Origin: an uncultured Prevotellaceae bacterium
Lineage (GTDB): Bacteria > Bacteroidota > Bacteroidia > Bacteroidales > Bacteroidaceae
Direction of reading: 5' to 3'
Length of the DNA stretch: 51,940 bases
Assembly (NCBI GenBank): GCA_900317305.1
Contig: ONGG01000037.1
Location: forward strand, 1-51,940
The position numbers were made by a program, and so were the translations under genes. The notes beneath the pieces are model-generated. The model saw nothing but the letters and a program-made list of their open reading frames with translations. It had not been told where the DNA came from and ran no database searches. Positions 8,778 to 17,047 of this stretch are shown here, piece after piece; the first letter of the stretch is position 1; each line of letters starts with the position of its first letter.

Positions 8778-9325
8778 TGGTACGACGTATCTACTGGCAA
8801 CTGTTCAGCGACTTCTTCAAGATTGGCGCATTCACCCTTGGGGGTGGATACGCCATGATTCCCATTATCCAGAGCGAGGTAGTGGACCGCCGCCGTTGGC
8901 TCAAACAAGAGGAGTTCCTCGACATCATCGCCATCGCACAGAGTTGTCCCGGTGTCTTTGCCATCAACATGAGCGTATTCATCGGATACAAACTGCGCAA
9001 GTTGCCAGGAGCCCTTTGCGCCGCCTTTGGCACCACCCTCCCCTCGTTCGCCATCATCCTCCTGATAGCCATGTTCTTCTCCCGTTTCCAGGACAACCCC
9101 TTGGTGGAGAGCATCTTCAAAGGCATCCGTCCGGCGGTGGTGGCACTGATCGCAGCACCCACGTTCACCCTGGCCAAGAGTGCCAAGATTACCCTTTCCA
9201 ACTGCTGGATACCCATTGGCAGCGCGCTGGCGATATACCTGATGGGTGTGAACCCCGTGTTCATCATCCTGGCAGCCGGATTCGGAGGCTATCTCTATGG
9301 CAAATACGTAAGTCCCACAGAATGA
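8777..9325 (+). CDS. CHR (chromate) family transporter, half-size subunit 1
   Basis: The ATG at 8777 overlaps the purL TGA and gives 182 aa; the GTG just before it is an alternative. The family signature near the N-terminus is FKIGAFTLGGGYAMIPIIQ, followed by several hydrophobic segments and a conserved GIRPAVVALI motif. Short-chain CHR proteins work in pairs with opposite topology. The family is named for chromate resistance, but the natural substrate of gut-type members is not established. It is translationally coupled to purL upstream and to its partner downstream through an ATGA overlap. Confidence 0.85.
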   Translation: MVRRIYWQLFSDFFKIGAFTLGGGYAMIPIIQSEVVDRRRWLKQEEFLDIIAIAQSCPGVFAINMSVFIGYKLRKLPGALCAAFGTTLPSFAIILLIAMFFSRFQDNPLVESIFKGIRPAVVALIAAPTFTLAKSAKITLSNCWIPIGSALAIYLMGVNPVFIILAAGFGGYLYGKYVSPTE

Positions 9326-9900
9326 TGATATTCCTGCAACTCTTCATCACGTTTTTCGAGATTGGCCTCTTCGGCTTTGGCGGAGGATACGGCATGCTCT
9401 CGCTGATTCAGACCGAAGTGGTGCACAACCATGCCTGGATGTCATCGGCGCAGTTCACCAACATCGTGGCCATCAGCCAGATGACCCCTGGTCCTATCGG
9501 CATCAACTCGGCCACCTATTGTGGCTACACCGCGGTGAAGAATGCCCAACTGGGCGACACGATGGCCGTGCTGGGCAGTTGCACCGCCACCTTCGCCCTC
9601 GTGCTGCCCTCGTTCATCCTTATGATTCTCATTGCCAAGATGTTTTTGAAATACATGGACACCCCAGTGGTGAAGAGCATCTTCAATGGCCTGCGCCCCG
9701 CCGTGGTGGGTCTGCTGGCCGCCGCTGCCCTGCTGCTCATGGACAAGGAGAATTTCTCGCGGTGGGACCTGAATCCCTGGCATTTCTGCATCAGCGTGGC
9801 CCTCTTCATCGCCACCTTTGTAGGCACCCGGACCCTTCGCATCAACCCCATCCTGATGATCTGCTTCGCAGGCTTTGCCGGCCTGTTGCTGCTCTACTAA
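9322..9900 (+). CDS. CHR (chromate) family transporter, half-size subunit 2
   Basis: The ATG at 9322 overlaps the preceding stop (ATGA) and gives 192 aa. The N-terminal motif FEIGLFGFGGGYGMLSLIQ and the later FNGLRPAVVGLLAAA are paralogous to the first subunit. About five to six hydrophobic segments are visible. The pair presumably forms one heteromeric inner-membrane transporter. A longer open frame from 8896 lies inside subunit 1 and is an artefact. Confidence 0.85.
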   Translation: MMIFLQLFITFFEIGLFGFGGGYGMLSLIQTEVVHNHAWMSSAQFTNIVAISQMTPGPIGINSATYCGYTAVKNAQLGDTMAVLGSCTATFALVLPSFILMILIAKMFLKYMDTPVVKSIFNGLRPAVVGLLAAAALLLMDKENFSRWDLNPWHFCISVALFIATFVGTRTLRINPILMICFAGFAGLLLLY

Positions 9901-9914
9901 TAAGACAAAAGTAA

Positions 9915-9946
9915 TGAGGGTGTGTCATTAATTCGACACACCCTCA
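9915..9946 (+). terminator. Hairpin at the end of the purL-CHR operon
   Basis: Perfect 12-bp stem TGAGGGTGTGTC/GACACACCCTCA with an 8-nt loop, 14 nt after the stop. There is no U-run on the + strand, so it may be a weak or processing-type terminator. No clear promoter is seen between it and the GH43 gene at 10012. Confidence 0.6.
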
Positions 9947-10011
9947 TCCACATCTACAAATTCACACACTCTATAAACAAATCATCTCACCCTCTACAAA
10001 AACAAATTGCC

Positions 10012-11007
10012 ATGAGAATTCTGATTGCCACAGCCTTGCTGGCCTGCTCCACACTGGCAGCAGCCCAGCCCTCCTTCCATCAACGTCGAGCCTTCAGCAC
10101 CGACACCGCCATGGTGCACGACCCTGTGATGGCCTATGACCACGGACTCTACTACATGATGAGCACCGGCCATGGCATCCAACTGATGACCTCGCCCGAC
10201 CGCAAAACCTGGACCATGGTGCCCCACGGCGTAATCACCGACATTCCCGCCTGGACCCACGACTCCGTGCCCGAGTTCAAGCGCCATATCTGGGCCCCCG
10301 ACCTGCTCAGGTGGCATGGCAAGTGGTGGCTCACCTACTCCTGCTCGTCGTTTGCCAAGAACACCTCAGCCATCGGTCTGATGTGCGCCGACACCCTGAG
10401 TGCCGACACCCATTGGGAAGACCGTGGTGCCGTTGTGTGCTCACAGCGCCTACGCGACAATTGGAACGCCATCGACTCCAACATCATCATCGATGAGAAC
10501 GACCAGCCATGGATGACCTGGGGCTCGTTCTGGGGCGGTATCCAACTGGCCCGTCTCGACTCCACGCTGCACCTTGCCCAGCCCCGCCAGCAGAAAGTGA
10601 TAGCCGCACGTTTCAGTCCCGCCCTGCAATCGGAGCCAGGCGTGAATGCCATCGAGGCCCCCTTCATTTTCAGGCACGGAGGCTATTATTACCTCTTCGT
10701 CTCCTTCGATTTCTGCTGCCGAGGCATGGAGAGCACCTACCGTGTGGCCGTGGGCAGGAGCAAGCAAGTGGATGGTCCCTATCTCGATGCCACGGGAAAA
10801 GACCTGGCCAAGGGAGGTGGAACGGTAGTCTTCGAGGGCGACAAGAAAGAGTTTGAGGCCGCAGGCCATTCCGCCGCCTACCATTTTGGCGACACCGACC
10901 TCTTCATCTGCCATGGTTATGCCATCGACAAAGGCGGAGCCTCCATCCTAGTGCAGCGCCGCATCGTCTGGACCGAAGACGGCTGGCCCACACTCGTCGA
11001 GGAATAG
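10012..11007 (+). CDS. Periplasmic GH43 arabinan endo-1,5-alpha-L-arabinosidase-like enzyme
   Basis: The ATG at 10012 gives 331 aa with a signal peptide (LLACSTLAAAQ), so the enzyme is exported without a lipid anchor. The five-bladed GH43 propeller is recognised by MVHDPVM (catalytic base Asp), WNAIDSN (pKa-modulating Asp) and NAIEAPF (acid Glu), plus RHIWAPDL and the C-terminal RRIVWTEDGWP typical of arabinanases. It probably cuts arabinan oligosaccharides in the periplasm. It faces the minus-strand PUL operon, and that arrangement suggests joint use. Its own regulation is not evident. Confidence 0.85.
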   Translation: MRILIATALLACSTLAAAQPSFHQRRAFSTDTAMVHDPVMAYDHGLYYMMSTGHGIQLMTSPDRKTWTMVPHGVITDIPAWTHDSVPEFKRHIWAPDLLRWHGKWWLTYSCSSFAKNTSAIGLMCADTLSADTHWEDRGAVVCSQRLRDNWNAIDSNIIIDENDQPWMTWGSFWGGIQLARLDSTLHLAQPRQQKVIAARFSPALQSEPGVNAIEAPFIFRHGGYYYLFVSFDFCCRGMESTYRVAVGRSKQVDGPYLDATGKDLAKGGGTVVFEGDKKEFEAAGHSAAYHFGDTDLFICHGYAIDKGGASILVQRRIVWTEDGWPTLVEE

Positions 11008-11033
11008 CCGTCGGGCCAATACACAAAAAAAGC

Positions 11034-11067
11034 GAGGGGAACTGGGCTTCACAGCTTTGTTCCCCTC
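11034..11067. terminator. Terminator between the convergent GH43 genes
   Basis: Stem GAGGGGAAC/GTTCCCCTC with a 16-nt loop. On the minus strand it is followed by GCTTTTTTTG, so it is a good terminator for the PUL operon, leaving a ~195-nt 3' UTR. It lies 27 nt after the + strand GH43 stop and can serve that gene too. Confidence 0.75.
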
Positions 11068-11128
11068 ATTCATCAAGAAAAAAAATGTTTTTTCTCAGAG
11101 CTACGCTAATCTATCTATTTTTTCAAGT

Positions 11129-11240
11129 AGTTCAGGAGTTACAGGAGTTCAGGAGTTCAGACATTTCCATGGCCAACAACCATTGAGTCTAACGAGTTGA
11201 TTTTCGGACAATTGTCTGCCCTCCTGCCACGTCTGAATTC
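11129..11240 (+). repeat. Intergenic repeat element, copy A
   Basis: A tandem array of AGTTCAGG-like units (11129-11160) leads into a 61-bp core (11158-11218) that begins CAGACATT and ends ATTGTCTG. Degenerate inverse units follow. The core aligns without gaps with the reverse complement of copy B (32618-32678), about 80% identical by eye. It sits in the 3' UTR of the PUL operon. Confidence 0.75.
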
Positions 11241-11262
11241 ACCCTATACTCTGTGCATTCTA

Positions 11263-13173
11263 TCAGTTGGCGGATTTCTTGCCCCAATAGGTCGTTCTGC
11301 CTGTGGTTGCAAATCCAGCATAGACGATAGTAGCCCTTCGCGGACTGGCCTCCCAGTCGCACTCACGTCTCACCACCAAACTTACATTTCCGATGGTAAG
11401 TGTGTTGGATGCGGCGTCGAACGTCCATGTCTTTCCATTCCATGGGCCACCAGAGGCCTTATGGTCGGCCGAGAGAGAAATCACGGTAGAAGTCTTTTGT
11501 TTACCATATTCATACCCTAGGTCGATATTCTCCCATTTGCCCACGAGCTCGTCCTCGCTGATAGCCGTCTGAGGCACGGCGGCATAACGCTCGGGCAGCA
11601 CCACGGGCCATCCGTCTTTCGTCCATACGATGGAGCGCACATGTCCCAGCATGATGGCGTTGGGAGCCCAGTTGGGCTGTGAGGTGGAGCCTACAGGGAA
11701 CCTGCCCTGCGAGGCGTAATACCAGTTGCCGTTGCCATCGTCGAACACTGCGCAGTGAGAGATGCCCACCCAACCATCGTTATTGGCAAACTTGTAGGGA
11801 TGGGTGAGGATAGGATAGGCCTCGCCTCCCTTGGTCACATCCGTACCATTGATGCCCAGGTAAGGTCCTTCGATGTTGGTAGAACGCACCACACGCGTGT
11901 TGTAGGGCACGTCGAGGGCATCGTAAGCCAGGAAGAGGTAATAGTAGCCATCGTGGTAGACGATTTCGGGAGCCTCGGCACCCTGCCAACGCGAGGAGGC
12001 ATTGCGCGTGAAGATGCGCTTGCCATAGGCAGCCTCGTTGGCACTACCCCACGGATTGGGCAGCGGGTCGGTAACTGGTTTTCCTGTATCGGGATTGAGT
12101 TTCACGACTGCAAAGCCACTGTGCCATGAGCCATAGGCCAGCCAGTGCTCACCTTCAGGCGTGATGATGTAGCTGGGGTCGATGGCATTGTACTTGAAAT
12201 AGCACTGCTCCCATGAGGTGGGATTCACTTTGTAGTTGAGTTCGCGGTCGGAATAATTGGTGATGACATAACCCTTGTCTACCCAACTATTGACATTGGC
12301 TGGAGTGGAGGTCTCCATCAGTCCGATGAAAGCGCGCTCACCCCAGGAGTTGGGACCATCGATGGTGCCATCGATGGTGATGACATAGTACATACGGTAG
12401 AGTCCATCCTTGACTTTTCTCACACAAGGAGCCCAATAGCCGCAGTTGTTGAGGTTGGCAGTGCTGGCGCCAAGTCCCATCTCCGCACGAATCTCGTTGA
12501 GTTTTTTCTGCACCCAAGAAGGGAGGTTAGGCATGGTGGCACCCAGATACTCCCAATCGACGAGGTTGGTGGAACGGCGGCAATGGAAATGTCCGTGTCC
12601 TGCCTGAGGATTGCCGAAACCGGCATCAGTGCAGTACATGTAATAATAGCCATCCTCGGCCTTCATCACCGATGGGTCGTGCACATTGGCAAGATTCCAT
12701 TTCGAGCGGTTCTCCCAGCCCGAAAGCGTACGATAATCGTCGGGATAGGTGGGAGCCGTCCAAGTGATTTTCTCCTCCTCGATGGTAGTGAATGTCACGT
12801 CGCTGGAGTAGACGTAAGTGGAAGCGGTCTGGGCATAAGCACGCACATGATAGGTGGTGCCGGGCTGGAGCGACGAGAGCGACACATTGATGTTCTCGGC
12901 CGATGCCGTGAGCTTGTTGTCGTTGATGGTCGGGTTGGGAGCAGTGCTATAGCACACGCCACGGCTCTTGATATCAGGTCCGGTGGCCGAAGCCGTGACC
13001 ACAGCCGACGTCGTAGTGATAGAGGAAACCACGGGAGTGGAAACTTTCACGCTGGCAGTTGGAGTTCCGCCTCCGCCACCACCTTCTGCACTATCGTCAT
13101 CGTCGCTGCCGCACGCCACCAACAGCAAGCCCATGCATAGGAAACAGAAAAATTTGGATATGTATCTCATCAT
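11263..13173 (-). CDS. Surface GH43 arabinanase-like lipoprotein
   Basis: The ATG at 13173 (MMRYIS) gives 636 aa; the TTG at 13179 is unlikely. The lipobox LLLVAC is followed by GSDDDD, an acidic run of the kind that directs Bacteroidetes lipoproteins to the cell surface. Residues ~35-130 look like a fibronectin/IPT-type spacer. The GH43 propeller follows, with NVHDPSV, NAIDPSY and GAEAPEIV carrying the two Asp and the Glu of the active site. The last ~90 residues match the beta-rich C-terminal domain (GH43_C2-like) of large endo-arabinanases. It probably starts arabinan breakdown outside the cell. It is the last gene of the PUL operon, separated from the binding-protein gene by a strong hairpin. 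Confidence 0.85.
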   Translation of the reverse strand: MMRYISKFFCFLCMGLLLVACGSDDDDSAEGGGGGGTPTASVKVSTPVVSSITTTSAVVTASATGPDIKSRGVCYSTAPNPTINDNKLTASAENINVSLSSLQPGTTYHVRAYAQTASTYVYSSDVTFTTIEEEKITWTAPTYPDDYRTLSGWENRSKWNLANVHDPSVMKAEDGYYYMYCTDAGFGNPQAGHGHFHCRRSTNLVDWEYLGATMPNLPSWVQKKLNEIRAEMGLGASTANLNNCGYWAPCVRKVKDGLYRMYYVITIDGTIDGPNSWGERAFIGLMETSTPANVNSWVDKGYVITNYSDRELNYKVNPTSWEQCYFKYNAIDPSYIITPEGEHWLAYGSWHSGFAVVKLNPDTGKPVTDPLPNPWGSANEAAYGKRIFTRNASSRWQGAEAPEIVYHDGYYYLFLAYDALDVPYNTRVVRSTNIEGPYLGINGTDVTKGGEAYPILTHPYKFANNDGWVGISHCAVFDDGNGNWYYASQGRFPVGSTSQPNWAPNAIMLGHVRSIVWTKDGWPVVLPERYAAVPQTAISEDELVGKWENIDLGYEYGKQKTSTVISLSADHKASGGPWNGKTWTFDAASNTLTIGNVSLVVRRECDWEASPRRATIVYAGFATTGRTTYWGKKSAN

Positions 13174-13188
13174 CTTCAAAAGGATGTA

Positions 13189-13221
13189 AATTGCCCGCGG
13201 ACACGATGTCCGCAGGCAATT
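13189..13221 (-). other. Intra-operon hairpin between binding-protein and GH43 genes
   Basis: A 14-bp stem with one mismatch (13189-13202 with 13208-13221) and a 5-nt loop fills the 66-nt gap. No U-run follows it in the direction of transcription, so it is more likely an mRNA stability or processing element, or an attenuator, than a full terminator. Confidence 0.65.
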
Positions 13222-13239
13222 ATTATTTATTCAATGTGA

Positions 13240-15198
13240 TTACTTAAACACGAGATAGCTGCCGTCGACAGTGAAGCGGAAGTAGAAATTATCCGGATCG
13301 ATGGTATTGATGCCGATATAATCCTGGATATAATCCACGCCGTCGGTACCATGCATCACGGTCTTCACGTCAGCCGTGCCATCGCCATTGTTGGCAATCT
13401 GCATTGTGACCTTGGCACCATTCATCGCACTGAGCCATGCGCCCCAGTCGGCCTGTCCGCCACTTGGTTTGCAAGCATTGTAGCCATCTCCCCATCCGTA
13501 GTTGTCGGCACGCACCACAGCATACTCACTCAGATCGGCCCTGTTGAGGATTAGTACGAAGTTGTTCCAGTTGCTGACACCCGAAGTGTAGTTGGTGAAG
13601 TTGACCGTACAAATCTGGTGTGCTCTCACCTTCACATTGGGAGTGAACACCTGCCACCAGCCGGTGGAGCAGTCGGGTGCACCAAGTTCGGTGTCGAATA
13701 CCAGACAGCTGCCGTCGACCGTGAAGCGGAAGTAGAAATCGTCGGGATTGACGGTGTTGATGCCCTTGTACTCCTGCTCATAGGTCACACCATCATTGCC
13801 AATCATCACAGCCTTCACGTCGGCCGTTCCGTCGCCATTGTTGGTGATGTAGGCAGTCACCTTGGCACCGTTCATGGCGGCACGCCAAGCATCCCAGTCG
13901 GCAGGACCTCCACTGGGCGTGCAGGCTGCATAGCCGTCGCCCCAACCATAGTTGTCGGCACGCACCACGGCATACTCACTCAGGTCGGCCCTGTTGAGAA
14001 CGATGACGAAATTGTTCCAGTTGTTCTCTCCAGAGGAGTAGTTGGTGAAGTTGACCACCTTGGTCTCCTTCGGTTCCACCTTGATATTGTCGGTGTGCAC
14101 ACTCCACCATGGGGTTGAGCAATCCAAAGCGCCAAGTGTAGTGGGTGTGGGCACCACCACGGTCTGGGTAAATGCGGAGAGTTCCTTCACCACGCTGAAG
14201 GTCTTGCTGGCGATGATAGGCTCATCGCAGTTGGCACCCTTGAAGGTCTTGTTGTAGAGCACGACGAGCGTCTTCTGTCCCAATTCCTCATAGTTGGGAA
14301 TAGCCCTGAAGATCAGTTCTTCGGCAGTCACCGTCTTCGAGACGCCCTGCTCGAATTCCACGAGGGCGGTCACGTTGGCCATGGCCTCGGAGAGTTCTGT
14401 GCCTACGAGCACCTCGCTGGGCACGCCCGAAAGCGTCATCGACAAGGGTTGCTTATCCTCGGCCGATGTGCATCCGCCGATGGGCTCGATGTTGGTGGCG
14501 AGGAAGTTGATGTACGATCCCTCGGGCACCAAGAAGGCCCTGATGGTGTTGTTGGCGGGGTCGGTATTGAGGTTGGGGAGCGCCGCCGTCTGTTTGTAGG
14601 TCTTCGTCACTGTTCCGTTGGTGATTCTGACAAAGAGTCCACCGTTGGAGCGGTCGATGGTGAGTGTCACCTTTCCGCCAAATTTCTGCACGCCCTCGTC
14701 GGTGTCGGAGCCGAAGACGAGGTTGCTCTCCACGAGGCTGCGGTCGATGTAGGCGCCCCACTCCGAGTTACCGTTGTTGTTGGCTGCGGGCTGGGTGTCG
14801 AAGCGGATAGCTCCATACTCCTGGTACCCTTCGCCACCACGGTCCACGTCGTTGGTGATGATGAGTGCGAAGTTCTTGTAAGTGTTCGGGGCACTGGGGT
14901 TGATGTTCAGGTTGAACTGTGCGTTCCACACGCCATTCTCAGGAATCTGGTAGTATTTGGAGAACACTGCCCACCATCCCGAGGAGAAGTCTACGGCACC
15001 AACGGTGTACACATCTTCCATCATGCCTTCCAGTTCCTCTTCACCCTGGTTCTTTGAGTTGGCTATTGAGTCGGCCCTTGCAGAAATCCAGTCGGGGGCC
15101 AAGATATTGTAAAGGTCGCCTCCCTCGCAGCTGGTCATGACCGACAAGCCCATGACGGCAGCACAGAAAATGGGAGCAAATGAATTGAGATATTTCAT
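13240..15198 (-). CDS. SusE/F-position surface glycan-binding lipoprotein with internal repeats
   Basis: The 652-aa product has a lipoprotein signal (VMTSC followed by EGGD). Three related modules begin with the pattern GAxDxSxxWW: one near residue 70, then two tandem ~148-residue copies (about 356-505 and 506-652) that share roughly 73% of residues, each with NRADLSEYAVVRADNYGWGDGY. A middle segment (~245-345) resembles a bacterial Ig-like spacer. The position directly after SusD and before the surface GH43 is that of a surface glycan-binding protein, so arabinan capture is inferred. No catalytic motif is visible. Confidence 0.75.
   Translation of the reverse strand: MKYLNSFAPIFCAAVMGLSVMTSCEGGDLYNILAPDWISARADSIANSKNQGEEELEGMMEDVYTVGAVDFSSGWWAVFSKYYQIPENGVWNAQFNLNINPSAPNTYKNFALIITNDVDRGGEGYQEYGAIRFDTQPAANNNGNSEWGAYIDRSLVESNLVFGSDTDEGVQKFGGKVTLTIDRSNGGLFVRITNGTVTKTYKQTAALPNLNTDPANNTIRAFLVPEGSYINFLATNIEPIGGCTSAEDKQPLSMTLSGVPSEVLVGTELSEAMANVTALVEFEQGVSKTVTAEELIFRAIPNYEELGQKTLVVLYNKTFKGANCDEPIIASKTFSVVKELSAFTQTVVVPTPTTLGALDCSTPWWSVHTDNIKVEPKETKVVNFTNYSSGENNWNNFVIVLNRADLSEYAVVRADNYGWGDGYAACTPSGGPADWDAWRAAMNGAKVTAYITNNGDGTADVKAVMIGNDGVTYEQEYKGINTVNPDDFYFRFTVDGSCLVFDTELGAPDCSTGWWQVFTPNVKVRAHQICTVNFTNYTSGVSNWNNFVLILNRADLSEYAVVRADNYGWGDGYNACKPSGGQADWGAWLSAMNGAKVTMQIANNGDGTADVKTVMHGTDGVDYIQDYIGINTIDPDNFYFRFTVDGSYLVFK
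13243..14133 (-). repeat. Two tandem ~450-bp repeats encoding the duplicated binding module
   Basis: DNA at 13243-13683 and 13684-14133 encodes the two C-terminal modules, and long stretches are identical or nearly so at the nucleotide level. This is a recent internal duplication that could change copy number by recombination. Confidence 0.75.
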
Positions 15199-15224
15199 GA
15201 TCTTTGGTATTTAATCTTAAATAA

Positions 15225-16997
15225 TTATTTCAAGTTCACAACGGGATGCACCGTCCAGCCCTTCTCGGCGAAGTAGGCGGAGTTGTCGGTTCCCTCATTG
15301 GCAGAGTTACCCTTAAGATTAGGATTATCATTCAGTGTGCCCTGGAAAATGGGGAGGAACTCGTGACCCTGCTCATAAGAGTCGTAAGAGCTCTTCAGTT
15401 CGGCGTCGGTTCCCACGAGCGAGTAGCTCACCGGCTCTTTCACCCTGCTGCGGTCGGTGGTACGGCGGAAGGTGCCGTGCTCCTTCAGCTGCAGCAAGCG
15501 CTCGCTGCTGTAGAAGAATCCCCAGCGGATGAGGTCGAGACCACGTCCGTACTCACATCCGAACTCTTTCGGGCGCTCCACATTGGCGATCTGCTCGAAG
15601 AGCTTGTCCTTGGAGTTGAAGTCAGCCAGTTTCAGGTCGGCCAGATCGGCGCGGCTGCGCACCTGGTTGATCCAGTCGATAGCCTGCTGTGTGGGGCCGT
15701 TGACCTCGTTCTCGCACTCAGCGGCACGGAGGAGCACATCAGAATAGCGCATCATTCGCAGGTTGATGCCATCGTGCAGACCGGTGACCACTTTCTCATA
15801 GAGACCCGTGCGGAAGTTGGTGTACTTGGCTATGGGCAGACCACCATAGTTGTTGTTGGTCACCACATTCTCTGTGGGGCTCATCTTTGTGGTGTAGCAC
15901 ACATTGCCATACTCGAATCCTTCCCAGTCGTCCTCGTAGGTACCGATGGTCCAATAGAGGCGCGGGTCGAGTTTCCCGCTCTTCGTGCGCTCGGCCTTGA
16001 AGAGGTTGTAGAGCCATGGCGAGGCAGAGATATCGGCCCATCCGCCAAAGTCACCAGGACCGAAGTTGCTCTCGATGGCAGAGCCCTGAGTGGCGTTCTT
16101 GCTGGTGTTGACCGGTGTCCACTCATCGTCGGTGCCCTGTGAGCCATAGTCGAGGAACTGGATTTCGAAGAGGCTCTCGGCATTGTTCTCATACTGTGCG
16201 CCCTCGCGGAAGTTGTCGCCATAGTTGGCCATGAGTTGGTAGTTGCCATACTGCTTGTTGATGATGTCCTTGAGCACGGTGAGGGCATCGCTATACTTAT
16301 GGCGCATCATGAGCACGCGGGCGTAGTATCCGGCGGCAGCACCGCAGGTGGCACGTCCCTTTGCCCACTCGCCTCCGGCATCACGTGAGGGAAGGAGCGA
16401 CATGGCCTGATGCAGGTCGGCCTCCACCTGGTCGAGCACGATGTCGTACTGATATACGCCAGCCTCGGTCTTATTGGTGGCATAGAGACCATCGAGTGTG
16501 GAATAGCTGTTATAGTCGGTGATGAGCGCCGGGTTCTGGTAATAAGTGGCAAGGTTGAAATAAGCCAGGCCACGGATGAAGAGCGCCTGTCCCTTGATAT
16601 GCTTCATCTTATCGGAGAGGGCATTGTTGTCCTCGCCGCAACGTGAGAGGATGAAGTTGCAAACATTGATGGTGTAGTACCAGTCGCGCCACGACCATTG
16701 TCCAATCTCGTCGGTGATCGGCTCGTTGAGGTCGTCGAAAGGCATGTACCATACCTGTGAGGAGTTCCATGCCTCGTCGCCGCGGCACACGTCGATGGTG
16801 TAGCCCACGCGAGCGTAGGTACCCTCCATACGGATGTGGTTGTAGGCAGCAATGACACATTCCTCCAAGTCCTCGGCAGTGTAACCGAATGTGCCGGTGG
16901 TCTGCTGGTTGGGGTTGGTCAGTTCCAGCTTGTCTTCGCACGATGTGAGCGTGCTGAGGCCCAGCAAAATAGCCAGGGATATCTTGAATAGTTTCAT
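15225..16997 (-). CDS. SusD/RagB-type outer-membrane glycan-binding lipoprotein
   Basis: The 590-aa product has a lipoprotein signal ending TLTSC followed by acidic EDK. Features typical of SusD are TPR-like helical N-terminal segments (EDLEECVIAAYNHIR, KGQALFIRGLAYFNLATYY) and the C-terminal region with LRAAECENEV and ERPKEFGCEYGRGLDLIRWG. It forms the lid over the SusC channel and captures oligosaccharide, here presumably arabinan fragments. It lies 50 nt after susC and 26 nt before the binding-protein gene, consistent with one operon. Confidence 0.93.
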   Translation of the reverse strand: MKLFKISLAILLGLSTLTSCEDKLELTNPNQQTTGTFGYTAEDLEECVIAAYNHIRMEGTYARVGYTIDVCRGDEAWNSSQVWYMPFDDLNEPITDEIGQWSWRDWYYTINVCNFILSRCGEDNNALSDKMKHIKGQALFIRGLAYFNLATYYQNPALITDYNSYSTLDGLYATNKTEAGVYQYDIVLDQVEADLHQAMSLLPSRDAGGEWAKGRATCGAAAGYYARVLMMRHKYSDALTVLKDIINKQYGNYQLMANYGDNFREGAQYENNAESLFEIQFLDYGSQGTDDEWTPVNTSKNATQGSAIESNFGPGDFGGWADISASPWLYNLFKAERTKSGKLDPRLYWTIGTYEDDWEGFEYGNVCYTTKMSPTENVVTNNNYGGLPIAKYTNFRTGLYEKVVTGLHDGINLRMMRYSDVLLRAAECENEVNGPTQQAIDWINQVRSRADLADLKLADFNSKDKLFEQIANVERPKEFGCEYGRGLDLIRWGFFYSSERLLQLKEHGTFRRTTDRSRVKEPVSYSLVGTDAELKSSYDSYEQGHEFLPIFQGTLNDNPNLKGNSANEGTDNSAYFAEKGWTVHPVVNLK

Positions 16998-17047
16998 ATC
17001 TTGTGATTCTTGTTATATGATTCTCTTATATCTTGTACTTCAGACTA

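Noticed and set aside
9922-10011. N-terminal extension of the GH43 gene
   Set aside because: It covers the purL-operon hairpin and precedes a clear signal peptide starting at 10012.
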